From Willaertia magna (taxonomy: Eukaryota; Heterolobosea; Eutetramitea; Acrasida; Naegleriidae): a stretch of DNA of 21,670 nucleotides. Under the pieces are notes generated by a model. The model was given only the letters and a program-made list of their open reading frames with translations. It searched no databases and was not told the DNA's origin. The position numbers and the translations under genes were made by a program. Shown one piece after another: positions 1 through 10,411 of the stretch. Location of the stretch: contig CADWAF010004908.1 of the NCBI GenBank assembly GCA_902984215.1, positions 1 through 21,670 of the forward strand. The letters are read 5' to 3'. Numbering within the stretch: the first letter of the stretch is position 1; each line of letters opens with the position of its first letter.

Positions 1-146
1 TCTCCCTTTCTTATTCTTTCTTTTCATTTTTTTATGGTAAAGCGGAGAGTCTTTTCGTAGAATTATTTTTTTTAAGTCTAACAACAAATAGTATATAATA
101 ATTAATTGTTAATCAATAAAATATATTAAAAACAATAAACTACTAA

Positions 147-2371
147 TTACACATCTTGCGACCCATCTATTCTTCTTCTAATTACTCCTCTTTCACTACA
201 AATATTTCTACCCCCTGGTATTTCTAATAAATTTAAATTATCACTAATAAAGCTATTTAAAGAATTTTCACTTTCACTATTACAATCTATTCCTAACATA
301 TTTCCACTATCTCTAATATCTGTTTGGGATGGTCTGTTAAATTTATTTATATTTGGAATAATTTTATTCTTTGTAAAGTCAACTACAGCATTTAAAATTA
401 ATTCATTATTAAATAAATCACAAATATCTGTAAAACTTCTTACATTATAATTATTATTATCAATTAAATAATTATTTTTAATTAAAAAATTCAATATATT
501 TCTTAAATTTTTAAAAGAAATTTCATTCTCTAAATTAATATCTATAGTTTCATTATTATTTTGTAAAACATTATAAGCTTTAAATAATAAAATAATGGCT
601 TCTATTTGATCTATATTATTTATAATTCTTTGTCTTTCTTTTTTTCGTTTTTTTTCTTCTCTTATATTTTCTAAATTTAATTTAATTCAAATTCAAATAA
701 ATTTTTATCATTAAAAGCAATTTCAGTAATTATATTTTTATTAAAATTATAAATATTATTTTCATTTAATAATTTAATTGCTGCTTCTTTTTTATATTTA
801 TTATTAATTAATGCAGCACATAAAATAAAATTTTGTGAAAGATGTGGTGTAATTAATTTATCATATTCTTTTAAACAATTATTTTTAGCATTATTAAAAT
901 TTAAAAAATCACAATCATAAACTAAACTTTCTAAATTTAAACGTCAATCAATAATATATTCATAATAATAATCAACAGTATTATTACTTCTTAAATTAAT
1001 ATAACATTTTGATAAAAAATTATTATAAAAATAATTATTAATTTGTAAAAATTCATAAAAATTTTCATTTTTTAAAATATTAATTATATCTGTAAATATA
1101 GATTGTATATTTTCTAATCTTGTATCAACATTCCAATAAAGTAACGCTTTATATATTTGTTTATAATATTTATAAATATAATCTCCTACTATAGCTAAAC
1201 TTTGCCATCTTATTAAACATGATGTAATTGGTTTATTAATATTAGGTAAATCATTTGATATAATAGGAATTTCTTCATCTGTACAAAGATAATTTTCTAT
1301 AAATATATTATCAAATATATCTATTGATATTAATAATTGTAAAAATTTCCAATGTGATCTTAATTTTCTAATAATTTTACTTATTTCAGATTCAAAATTT
1401 TTATATAAACTTTCAATAAAATGTTTGTATAACAAGTTAAGATTGTATCTCATACAGTTAAGTAAATAAGTATTATTTTGTTTTACAAAAGATAAAACAT
1501 TATTTCTATTATCACAAATTGTAGTATTTGGTTTTAAATTTAAAGTGGTTTCAATTAAATTTATATGTTTAAGAATTTCATTTGTTGTTAAATTTAATAA
1601 TGAAAAAACACCACTATAAAAATAATCTAATTTATATTTAAATTTAATATTTCTTTCTAATTTTTTAATTTCTTTTTTATCTTCTATACTCAGTTTATTT
1701 TCAGGTATATTTTGTAATAAATTTAAATTATTTTTATATTCATTTATTTGTTCAGTATTTAATTTAATAGGATAATAATAAATTAATATTAAATATCCAC
1801 TAGATTCATCTAATGATCTAATTATATTATAATTATAATTTTTAAATAAATCTAATAAAATAAAATTTAAAGTATTATCAATAGCTTTAATAAATCTATC
1901 TAAAGTTGTATCACATGGAATATCTAATATTTCTTTACCAAAATATACATTTTGTAAACTTTTACTACATTGTTCAATTTTATATAATGGTAATCCTAAA
2001 GAAATAGTATTTTTAATAAAATTTAATACATAAATTTCATCATAACTTCTATTATCTTTTTTTTGTTTTTGTAAATTATATTGTAAAATATTTCCGTATT
2101 CATCTTCATTTATTTCAGTATTTTGTATTTCTTGTGTTAAAATATTAGATAAAGATGAAGAATAAAATTGTTTTAAATTTATTTTATTTAATATATAATT
2201 TACAGTATTATTATTTGTATGGTTTTTAATTATATGTAAAATTAATCTATCTTTTTGTTTATTTTTATAATTACAATTATCTAGTACACATTTATAATAT
2301 TTATTAATAATTTTAATATCGGGATGTGAATTTAAAATTGTTGTAAATAAATCTGTAATATTTTGAGACAT
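147..2371 (-). pseudogene. hAT-like transposase, decayed (one in-frame TGA, one 1-nt frameshift)
   Basis: Starts at ATG 2371 (MSQNITDLF). It reads 475 codons to TGA 944-946, continues in the same frame (RLNLESLVYDCDFLNF...) to about 682, then shifts one frame and continues to TAA 147-149, about 740 codons in all. One missing T near 671-682 restores a continuous frame (FELN then LNLENIREEKK). Near the N terminus is a C-x4-C-x12-H-x4-H zinc finger (C28, C33, H46, H51), as in BED-type transposase fingers. Later landmarks resemble hAT transposases: an SLDESSGYL segment where the first catalytic Asp is expected, TTICDNRNN followed by NCMRYNLNLL (family pattern D...C-x2-H, here His replaced by Tyr), and a CLIRWQSL segment like the family's RWN motif. 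Such enzymes bind terminal repeats and cut and paste the element in the nucleus. The TGA could be a former Trp codon. I found no convincing terminal inverted repeats, so the assignment rests on motifs and is moderate. Confidence 0.5.
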
Positions 2372-2617
2372 TTTTTAAAATATATAATGTTATGGCAGTT
2401 ATTGTGTAATAATTATTATTTTAATAATATCTTTAATTTTTTATACTAACAACATATTCAATCACTCTAATGCTAAAGGGATTTAATTTGTTAATTTTAA
2501 TTTTTATTAAATAAACACGATGAAAAAGTAAAAAAGTGTAAAAGTATAGGCATTGAAGTACCTACACTTTCTCCCTAAAGAAGCCTCTATTATGCCAACA
2601 TGTGTCAGTCAGAGGTA
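2372..2617. other. Intergenic DNA 5' of the hAT-like gene
   Basis: AT-rich, with no ORF. It should hold the promoter and outer end of the hAT-like element, but I could not identify a terminal inverted repeat or an 8-bp target duplication. A short imperfect hairpin lies at about 2542-2570 (aaaagtatagg pairs with cctacacttt). Confidence 0.4.
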
Positions 2618-2693
2618 GTATGCTGGGCTTGAACCCGCAATTCTTGAAGCCTCATAGCAACGCACTTGTGCGCATATCACTACACTACAAGAG
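2618..2693 (-). repeat. tRNA-derived sequence (SINE head or tRNA pseudogene)
   Basis: On the minus strand this reads like the pol III promoter half of a tRNA. TAGTGTAGTGATATGCGC matches the A box/D arm, and about 45 nt later GGGTTCAAGCCC matches the B box/T arm (consensus GGTTCRANNCC), with a T stem that pairs except for one position. The first and last seven bases of a 74-nt segment (GTAGTGT and ATACTAC) can also pair, but I could not fold a proper anticodon arm. That favours a tRNA-derived SINE head or pseudogene over a working tRNA. It is more GC-rich than its surroundings. Confidence 0.5.
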
Positions 2694-2768
2694 TCTAGAT
2701 CTCAGTTTTGCTTCAATAAATAAAAATATAGTACCATCACTTGAAATGAATGCTTTGCGGTCATTCTC

Positions 2769-4402
2769 TTATTTAACGATAACGTTGACATTAGTTAGTT
2801 CTCGCAGTGAGTAGTAGTTTTGATCAGATATGAGGAACTTTGTTTCTTTTAATTCATTAATTATCTTGTAATCTAATTTGTCAATGAAGAAATCTTTTCT
2901 AGTCAACTTATCCATATTTAATAAATATTCTCCCTTTTTTAATAATTGTAGGCAATCATAAATGCACAAATCATTTAAATTTACCAATTTTTCTAAATCT
3001 TCTTTAATGCTCTTATTAGAAAATATTGAGAAGAAATTTAAATTAGTTAAATAATTAAAACATTTTTCGGTTAATTTTCCACAATTTGTGATACTTAAAC
3101 ATTTTAAATTATTTAACTTTTGTAAATGATCATCAATAATAGTTTTTGAATTAAATTGTAAAGATGTTAAATTTGATAAATTTAATAAACAATTTCCAAT
3201 AATGTTGTTACAATCTTCAATATATAATTCTTGTAATTTTTGTAATTTAATAAAATAATCATCTTTCAAGTTATTATTACGTCTAACAGTCAAGCTTTTT
3301 AAATTTATTAAATTTAATAAAAATTCACCAGTAATATTAGGAGTTTTGAAAATATTTATACTTTGTAAATGATTTAAATTATTTAAATATTCATCTAAAA
3401 TATTTAAATTTCTGCATTTAAAATATTCTAATTTTTATAAATACCGTAAAAATTCTCCATTTAAATTTGAATAACCATACAAATGAACTCTTTTTAAATT
3501 ATTTAAATTTTTAAAATACTCATCTTTTAAATTATAATTACAACTAATAATTAAATATTCTAAATTATATAAATTTAATAAACATTCACCTGTAATCCTA
3601 TTACAATCAGACAAATTAATTTCCTTTAAGTTTTTTAAATTCTCAAAATATTCATCTTTTACATCTATATTTTGAACATTTAATTTTTTTAAATTTAGTA
3701 AATTCAATAAACATTTACCTATAAAATTTGTACAATTACTGACAATTAATTCTTTTAAATTTAATAAAGTTATAAAACAATTTCCAGATAAAACATTTCT
3801 TGATTCAATAATTAACGTTTTTAATTTTGTTAATTTTGTAAAATCTTTTTCGTTAATTTCTTCTAAATTAATAGATAAATATTCTAAATTTATTAATTTA
3901 TTTAAAAAATTAGAATTTTTTCTGGAATGGGTTTTTGAATAATTAAATGTTTTAAATTAGTTAAATCTAAAAAATATTTTGTAAAATCACCATTATTAAA
4001 ATATAGTAATTCTAATTTGGTTAATTTTTTAAAGTTTTATAAACATTCACCTGTCAATTCATCACTACTTGTTATTTTTAATTCTTGTAAATTAATCAAG
4101 TAATTTAAACAATCATTTTTTACAATACATTCATCTAAATTTAAAATTTTTAATTGTTGTTGTAAATTAATTAACATATTTTTTTGTAAAGTATTAATTT
4201 CAATAATTAATTCTAATAAAAAAGGTAAATTTAGGAAAATATAATTTTCGAGTAATTTTTTAATCTTTAAATATTTTAAATATTTAAATTTTTCTAATAA
4301 ATTAAAATTAATAATTTCTTCTTCTTCTTGTGCAATATTTAAGTTTTGTAATTGAAATAAATAATTTGGTAATTTTTCATTTAAATAAATAAAATCCCAA
4401 CA
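2769..4402 (-). pseudogene. LRR protein of the F-box/LRR family, 5'-truncated and decayed
   Basis: Reading the minus strand from 4402, the translation WDFIYLNEKLPNYLF aligns with the segment just after the F-box of the intact paralogue at 18309-20033 (FYDFTDSPMLPNYLF). It then runs through many 23-25-residue leucine-rich repeats of the form NLxxLxxLxIxxCxxLxxExL and ends at TAA 2769-2771. The frame is broken by TAA at 4037-4039 (GECL*NFKKL; the paralogue at the window end has GECLQFF, so CAA to TAA is likely), a one-base loss in the T6 tract near 3916-3921, and TAA at 3435-3437 (YL*KLEYF). No F-box or start codon precedes it. Homology ends at about 4402, where palindrome-rich DNA begins. Without the F-box it could not join a ubiquitin ligase. 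Not functional as read. Confidence 0.75.
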
Positions 4403-4600
4403 AAAATGAGTCGTAGCTGAAAAATAACTCTTTTAGACTAAGAATAGATGTGTCTGAAAAATTTTTCAGTAATGCACTTTTAGACGTCTAAAAAGCTAAA
4501 AAATGAGTTTTTCTAATGTCAAATTTAAACATCTAAAAAAAAAACCCGCTCATTACTAAAACACATTTCCTGTCAACTAATTTTGAGTGGCAGAAAATGG
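4403..4600. repeat. Palindrome-rich segment abutting the truncated LRR gene
   Basis: The LRR homology stops here. The segment contains two perfect 16-bp palindromes 8 bp apart: CTGAAAAATTTTTCAG at 4454-4469 and TTTTAGACGTCTAAAA at 4478-4493. Near its ends are short inverted words (aatgagtcg near 4405, ccgctcatt near 4548). This could be a small non-autonomous insertion that removed or replaced the F-box end of the LRR gene, but I cannot define a target duplication or exact borders. Confidence 0.35.
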
Positions 4601-5611
4601 TTTCTGCCATACAAGAAAACAAAAAAAATACTTAAATTGAGGTCCTTAATTAAACCAAAGTTCTGTAAACCCAGCTATAGTTGATTAAGTTTTAGTTAAC
4701 ACCTTTGCTTTACTTTTTTGCCATTAAATTGGTTTATTTCTCCCCCTTTTGATACCCTTTGTATCTTAATTATAGCTGATTTAAAGCATATGTACATAAC
4801 TTCATATGGGTTAATCTTGGAATAGTCTAATAAGAAGAATGATAATTTGGTTTAATATTTTATGAAATAATCAGTTAAGTATATTAATAAGGCTATTAAT
4901 TTGGTTGAATTAAGTTGGTTTAGTGTTGGTTAATTAGTTTAATTAGCTTAATTAGTTTAATTAGTCTGGTTTTGTTTAAGTTAATTTAGTCTACTTAAGG
5001 TATATTATTGTAGTCAGTTTGTTTTAATATTATAAGTTGTATGCTATGGTTTATTTAGTTTAAAAGTTATGATTATAGTTTTTTTATATTATTAAGCTAT
5101 ATGTCTTGGTTTATAAAGGCAATGGATGTTATTATAAGTTTTTATTAATTTAAGCTTTCAATTCAATATTAATTTAATTTTCATTGATTCGTTAAGGAAT
5201 AGATAAAATAAGTTGAACCTAACGTATTTACTTTATGATTTTTGGCATTTATATAAGATTTTAAGAATTTTTCCATCTTTATTTAAAGAATCAGCTTTAA
5301 CACATGCTTTATCTGAGATATGTGAACTTTATAGATGTACAATCAAAATAAACATATGTGGAGTTTTCTATTAAAAAAAAATAAATAGTTTCTGCTATGA
5401 AAAAAAAAAATTAAAAAAACTACAATCACATAAATATCACGTAATATAGTTGGTTAAACATGTTATAATAAAAATAAAGGCCAAACCTGCCACTCCTATA
5501 ACCACTCTCCCACAACCTCTCGACACAGTCAAGTTTACAGTTACATTTACAAAAAATGGATAAACTAATTTTAAATTTAAATTCCTTTATTTTTTTTTAA
5601 AGTTTTTTTTA
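4601..5611. other. Gene-free AT-rich intergenic region
   Basis: About 1 kb with no supported gene on either strand. Visible structure is limited to a 9-bp tandem repeat at 4929-4964, poly-A runs around 5370-5415, and a pyrimidine-rich, less AT-rich stretch at about 5480-5530. I see no RNA gene apart from the tRNA-like fragment that follows. Confidence 0.6.
4929..4964. repeat. 9-bp tandem repeat, four units
   Basis: Four consecutive copies of (c/t)ttaattag, differing only at the first base. It is a short microsatellite in otherwise featureless DNA. Confidence 0.75.
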
Positions 5612-5675
5612 TGGGCCAGATTTAAACCTAGAACTATGTAAGTATAATCTAAGTCTTTACTACTGGGCCAGAGTT
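5608..5675 (-). repeat. tRNA-derived sequence (SINE head-like)
   Basis: On the minus strand TGGCCCAGTAGTAAAG resembles a pol III A box, and about 40 nt later GTTCTAGGTTTAAATCTGG resembles a B box/T arm whose CpG has decayed (GGTTTAAATCT against GGTTCGANTCC). TCTGGCCCA occurs at both ends of the segment. No cloverleaf with a clear anticodon arm could be drawn, so this is probably a decayed tRNA-derived SINE head. Confidence 0.45.
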
Positions 5676-5816
5676 TCTTTTAATTATTATTTATTTTAGC
5701 AGTCAACAAGAAAAAAAGAAAGTATGGTAAAAACAAAAAAAAAATTTATTTAAAAACACAATTTCTATATTTGAATCAAAGAAATCATAATTTAAATATA
5801 GAATTACTTACCAAAC

Positions 5817-8247
5817 TCAATAATACATGTACAAATACTTATGACTCCTTAAATATCTATAATCATTATTTACTCTTAACTTAAATGCAGGATAATAATT
5901 ATCTAAATGTTTTTTCTTTATAAAGAAAAAGTCTTCTTCACTAATATCTCTCTCTATATCGTCCAAATTCTTTTTATATCTTCATCTTAATTCCATATCG
6001 TCTCTATATTTTACACAAATAATAAAAGTTGACTCTTTCTTAAAAATTAAATATTTTTCTTCATCATTAATATTTATAATTATATCTTTCATTAATTTAA
6101 GTTTGAAATTATTTATAATTATGTACTTTTTTTTGTTAAATTTTACTCTTAACATATTTCTATAAAAACAAGCTAAATCAAAATAAAAATAACAATATTC
6201 CAAACTATTATTACAAATAAAGGTCTTAGTTAAAGAACTATTAAATCCTTCAAATACAAAAATAGTATTTAAAGATATACAACCAAATAAGTAAGTAGAT
6301 AATGTTAATTCAAATATCATATGTAAATTAGGGCTATAATCTTTATCATCAATAAATAATTTCTTTAAATACACACAAATATCATTTTCAATTTCATCAA
6401 TTTTTGTAATATCAACATTTTCATAAAGTAAATCTAATAATTTAATAAAAGTAATTAAATTATTATATAATTCATTTTCTATAGAAGTAATAGTGCATTA
6501 TTATATAAGCCTCAATACCTTTTAGTTTTTCTCCTGTTTTTATAATACTATGTGGTTGTTTTTTTAAAAAGGATGGTCAATGTTGTTTCAATAAAAGATT
6601 ATCAAATTATTCTAAAATCTTATTATTTAATAAGTTAATTATCTTATAGAAGATTTTTTCATAGAGACAATACATTGTGTTGTAAGTATTTATCTGATAA
6701 GGATAAAGCTTTTTGTCTCTTTGTGTCTAATGGTAAAATAGAAATATAAGTTTAACACTCATATCATTAAAAGTTTCTTCTTTACGATATTTTACATAAA
6801 TATCATTATAATCCTTTTCTATTCTTCTTTCATTTGTTACGCAACTCCATTTTTAACAGTTATTAAATAAACTGTCTTTTTAAGTTTTTTTTCTTGGTAC
6901 TATTAGAATTATCAATAAGTGGTTTTAAAACTTTATATTTAACTTCTGTCATTTTACATAAGTAATAAAATGAATATCCTTTCGACTTTATGTAAATAGC
7001 TTTTAATTTCATTGAAAGGTCACACACTACTTTGTGTAGTAACAATTTTATGTGTATTATCTTGTTTTTACTTGCTAAATAAAATCTTTTTTTCTCTAAA
7101 TTGTCAATATCTTTTCTTAATATCTCATAAACTATATCCATCTCGTTTTTTTCTAGAGTACATAGAAATACAACGAATAGAAAACAATTTTTTAATCATT
7201 TCCTCTTAGCAGAACTAAATTCATTAATTATAATAAATAGTAGATAAAAATTCATTACACTCTTTTTGAACGATAAAATTTCATCAACATTCATTGTAAA
7301 AGAATATGTATAATTATTGAACTTTGTAAAATTATGAATATAAATAAAATAATTATAACTATTATAAATATTATTTATCTTTAAATTATCGCTGTTTTTA
7401 TAAAAGTCTTTATAATAATTAATATCTCTAAAATCCTTATAAAAATTAAATTTGATTTCAAATTGAGATATCAATGGCTAATAATAGAAATAATTATTAA
7501 ACCTTTTGTTATAATTGCATATTGCATTATTAGAAATATTTTAATTTTCAAAAAAATAATGTTTACACTCTTTACAATAAAATATTCTTTGTTGTTTTTG
7601 TATTCTGTAAAATTGTGAAAATGTTTCAAAATTCAATAAATATACTAAATCTGATATATCTCTATCATTAACTGTTTGTGTTGTGAAATTATTTAAAATT
7701 AAATTTTTAAATAATTCAAAGAGTTGTTTAATATTTATTTTAGAGCTTCTAGACTCTAAAATGTATATTATTATTCGTTCAATAATATTTTCAACATTAA
7801 TAGATATATTTTTATCTATAAAACTTGTACTAAAATGAGATAAAACCAAAAATAGATCAGAATTTTGATCATTATAATAATTTAATAAACTATCTTCTTC
7901 AGAATCAGAAGAGTTTTCGTTTTTTTTGTAAAAATTATTATGTCTTTGATATTCTAAATAATTAATTTCTTCTTTTAATTTTCTTTTCAATTCTGAATAT
8001 TCGAAATCAAGTTCTTCTTGTTGTTCAAAACCACTAATATCTTCATGTTCTTTGAATTGATTAACTTTTTTTGTTATTGTTTCAAATCAAGTTCTTCTTG
8101 TTGTTGTTCAAAACCACCAATGTATTCATTTTCTTCTTTTGTTTGTTCAATTATGTTTTCAGCAGGAAAACCTTGTTGAGGATTGTTGTTTTGTTTACAT
8201 TCTATTAAGTTCAATAGATCTTTAAACATCCTTCTTTTATTAGGCAT
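5817..8247 (-). pseudogene. Unrecognised protein-coding sequence, decayed (gene C)
   Basis: Starts at ATG 8247 (MPNKRRMFKDLLNL) and can be followed to TGA 5817-5819. The N-terminal part holds two Gln/Glu-rich repeats (GFEQQQEELD and GFEQQEELDFE). A loss of one T near 8085 shifts the frame between them. From 7990 to 6863 a single frame is kept through TAA 7541, TAG 7478 and TGA 7196. After a frameshift near 6860 coding-like sequence continues through TAG 6727, TAA 6607 and TGA 6577. Another shift near 6490 leads to a final segment containing TGA 5982 (DMELR*RYKKNLDDIERD). The middle ends with a C-x2-C pair (FYCKECKHYF), possibly half a zinc ribbon. No domain is recognised. It is divergent from the Asn-rich gene at 8439. 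It could be two or three adjacent genes rather than one. Decay is certain as written, unless the sequence has errors. Confidence 0.5.
8003..8118 (-). repeat. Coding direct repeat (Gln/Glu-rich)
   Basis: The 31-34-bp word aaatcaagttcttcttgttg(ttg)ttcaaaaccac occurs twice, about 81 bp apart, within the N-terminal part of gene C. It encodes GFEQQ(Q)EELD on the minus strand. The single-base frameshift lies between the copies; both copies read in the same register once one T is restored, which supports the frame reconstruction. Confidence 0.7.
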
Positions 8248-8438
8248 TTTTTTTAATCAAATAAAAATAAATTTTTTTTTAACAGATTTTTTTATTCAAT
8301 TTCTCAGTAAGGTTAAAATCCCTACATAGTACCTTATATATAAAGCTAAAGTGCTAAATAAAGCTGCGTCCATCAATTATTTAAATTTGAGCGCGAAAAA
8401 AAAAATTAATAATTTTTAATTAAAAAAAATAACTCAAC
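8248..8438. promoter_or_regulatory. Candidate divergent promoter between genes C and D
   Basis: 191 bp separate the start codons of the minus-strand gene at 8247 and the plus-strand gene at 8439. The segment contains a TATA-like cttatatataaag at about 8332-8344, roughly 100 bp before the plus-strand ATG, and poly-T/poly-A tracts on either side. Its use as a shared promoter is inferred from layout only. Confidence 0.35.
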
Positions 8439-9347
8439 ATGAATAATAACTATACATCTATTAATTCTTCTAATAACAGATCATCCACAAATGCTTCCAA
8501 TAACGGTTTTAAATTTAATGTTAATGAAACTTCTGTTAGTAACAATAGAAATAGTTAAACATTTAGTTTCAACAATATCTATAGAAATCAAAGAACATTA
8601 TCTACTAATATCAAAACATCATCTACTAGTACCGAAACAACAAAAAACAATCAAACAACATATAGTACTTCTAACAATAACCGTAGAAACAATCAAACAA
8701 GTGATTCTAATAACCCAAGTGTTTATAATAGTTCTGTTAATTCTTTAAATAACAGATTATCAACAAATATTTCTAATAACTGTTTTATGGCCAATTAAAC
8801 AACATCATCTACTAATCAAGCAATTAATACTTCATCTAATTCTAATAGAAACAACTTTAGTTATACTAGTGAAATGCTAATGTCTAGAAGGCAATATTGA
8901 AAAAATACATTACTTTTTTATAATCACATTAAAAGAACAAAATATCCATCACGCTCAAGAATTGATGTTTTTTTCAATAACAATTTTAATTACAATAGTG
9001 GTTCTTCAAACACCAATAAATTGAAAAGATCAATTAGTGATTCTTTAAACATTAATCAATTGAAAAGAACAAAATATCTATTATGCTCAAGAATTGATGT
9101 TTTTTTCAATAACAATTCTAATTACAATAGTGGTTCTTCAAATATCAATCAATCGGTTAAAAGAGTTAAAAAAAGTTTTAAATTTTATGAAGCACTACAG
9201 CTTGATATTAATACACAAAATAATTTAATTCTTAATGGTAACATTACAACTGTTGATTATACATTTAAACTTGGTCCTTTTAGTCACAATAATTTCAGTG
9301 AATATTTTAAAGATATATTATCAAAAAAGGTATCACAGAAACAATAG
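8439..9347 (+). pseudogene. Asn/Ser/Thr-rich protein, with in-frame stops (gene D, part 1)
   Basis: From ATG 8439 (MNNNYTSINSSNNRS) one frame can be read for 302 codons to TAG 9345-9347, but it contains TAA 8556-8558, TAA 8796-8798 and TGA 8898-8900, with no frameshift. The first 155 residues are low-complexity Asn/Ser/Thr. The rest holds a duplicated KRTKY...SRIDVFFNNN module, then VKKSFKFYEALQLDIN and a less repetitive end. Similar amino-acid bias continues on both sides of each stop, so all pieces belong to one frame. Near 9330 another frame (GITETIDKRK) also looks coding, so the A6G2 tract may hide a frameshift into the next segment. No family recognised. Two TAA codons sit where Gln would fit; the TGA does not. 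Confidence 0.5.
8931..9149 (+). repeat. 87-bp direct repeat inside gene D
   Basis: Positions 8931-9017 and 9063-9149 are close copies (aaaagaacaaaatat...caagaattgatgtttttttc...), offset by 132 bp, which is 44 codons. Both copies encode KRTKY-x3-SRIDVFFNNN-x-NYNSGSSN. The in-frame spacing shows the duplication arose while the frame was under use, or by chance in a multiple of three. Confidence 0.8.
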
Positions 9348-9425
9348 ATAAACGTAAATGATTTAACTACTTAATGTGGTGAGAATGTGATTTTAAAAGA
9401 TGAAAAAAAATTTTTTTATTTTAGA

Positions 9426-10403
9426 ATGAACAATAATAAATTTGTAAAATGGGTAGAAAAGCTAAAGAAACTTTATTATAAAAGACCAATGTATCAATTA
9501 CCAACAGATTTATTAGAAAAAATGCAACATATTCAAAATTAAAGGATTTACATAATTATTATAATGATGTAAATAAGATTTTGAGATAATACTTCGATTA
9601 AACGATTAATGGATTTTTTAAACAAAAAAATTTTGATTTTCTGTATAGCGTATTTAATCAACTTTATAGATCCCAACTAAAATTTGTTAAAAGCTTTCTT
9701 CAAAAAGCTTACGAACTTTTCAAATTATTTTGTATTAGAAACTTTAGAATGGTTTATGACAATGAAATATCTGATGCTTTTTTTGTTGCTGCAATAAATT
9801 ATCAATATCCATTAGACAACTTAGCTACTAGACTAATGATTAATGTACTTAAAGATATTAATCTAAGAAAACAGACAAATTCTTTAATTTAGATGTTTAC
9901 AGACCTATAATTATATTTAAAACAAAACTTTTCAGAAGCAACAACAACAAACCATTAGTTGAAAAGACAAGAAACTATCTTTATTTTAGATTGTTAAATT
10001 GTTTAATATTTAGAAATAGATTATTACTGATTTATCTAAAACATATGAAGATTTTGTAAACACTTTGAAAGAAAATATTAAAACTCAGGGATTTCAAGAT
10101 TTTAAATTTGTATTACCTGATATTTTGAGCTCATATATCGTTACAAGAGGTTTTAATTTTAGGAAAAGAATTTAAACAGAGTATATGGAAAAAAGTGAAT
10201 TTTTAGAGTTTACTAAGAATATTTTATGTATTGATTTATACAGTAATTTACCAATTTTTATGTCGATAGTAAATTCAAAGAAAAAAGAATTAAACATTAG
10301 ATTCAATATTGACTATAGTCATGATCTTGAATATAGTATTATTGAAGTTCTTGTCTTTGATGAAAAAAGCTGTATGACTATAATAAATTTTATCAATTAT
10401 TAA
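9426..10403 (+). pseudogene. Unrecognised protein-coding sequence, decayed (gene D, part 2)
   Basis: ATG 9426 (MNNNKFVKWVEKLKKLYY) lies in the same frame as part 1, 78 bp downstream. The reading passes through frameshifts near 9540, 9880 and 10020 and stops such as TAA 9540, TAA near 9586 and 9599, TAG near 9891, and a TAA just before the 10185 ORF. It ends at TAA 10401-10403. Readable blocks include FVKSFLQKAYELFKLF, DAFFVAAINYQYPLDNLA and FVLPDILSSYIVTRGFN. Composition is that of a folded, Leu/Phe/Asn-rich globular domain rather than repeats. It may be the C-terminal half of the 8439 gene or a separate gene. The next reading frame begins 8 bp after its stop. No family recognised. Confidence 0.45.
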
Positions 10404-10411
10404 AGATTAAC

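Noticed and set aside
944..946. UGA read as tryptophan
   Set aside because: The intact LRR gene uses TGG at its Trp codons, and the transposase TGA at 15368 lies where Gly, not Trp, is expected.
1..2575. tctccct at positions 1-7 and 2569-2575 as a target-site duplication of the hAT-like element
   Set aside because: Only 7 bp, and the sequences just inside do not form an inverted repeat; a pyrimidine-rich word like this is likely by chance.
2602..2814. 70-residue plus-strand ORF
   Set aside because: It overlaps the antisense of a tRNA-derived fragment and the end of the LRR pseudogene; no domain or coding bias.
4929..4964. CRISPR-like array
   Set aside because: 9-bp units without spacers in a eukaryotic sequence; a simple microsatellite.
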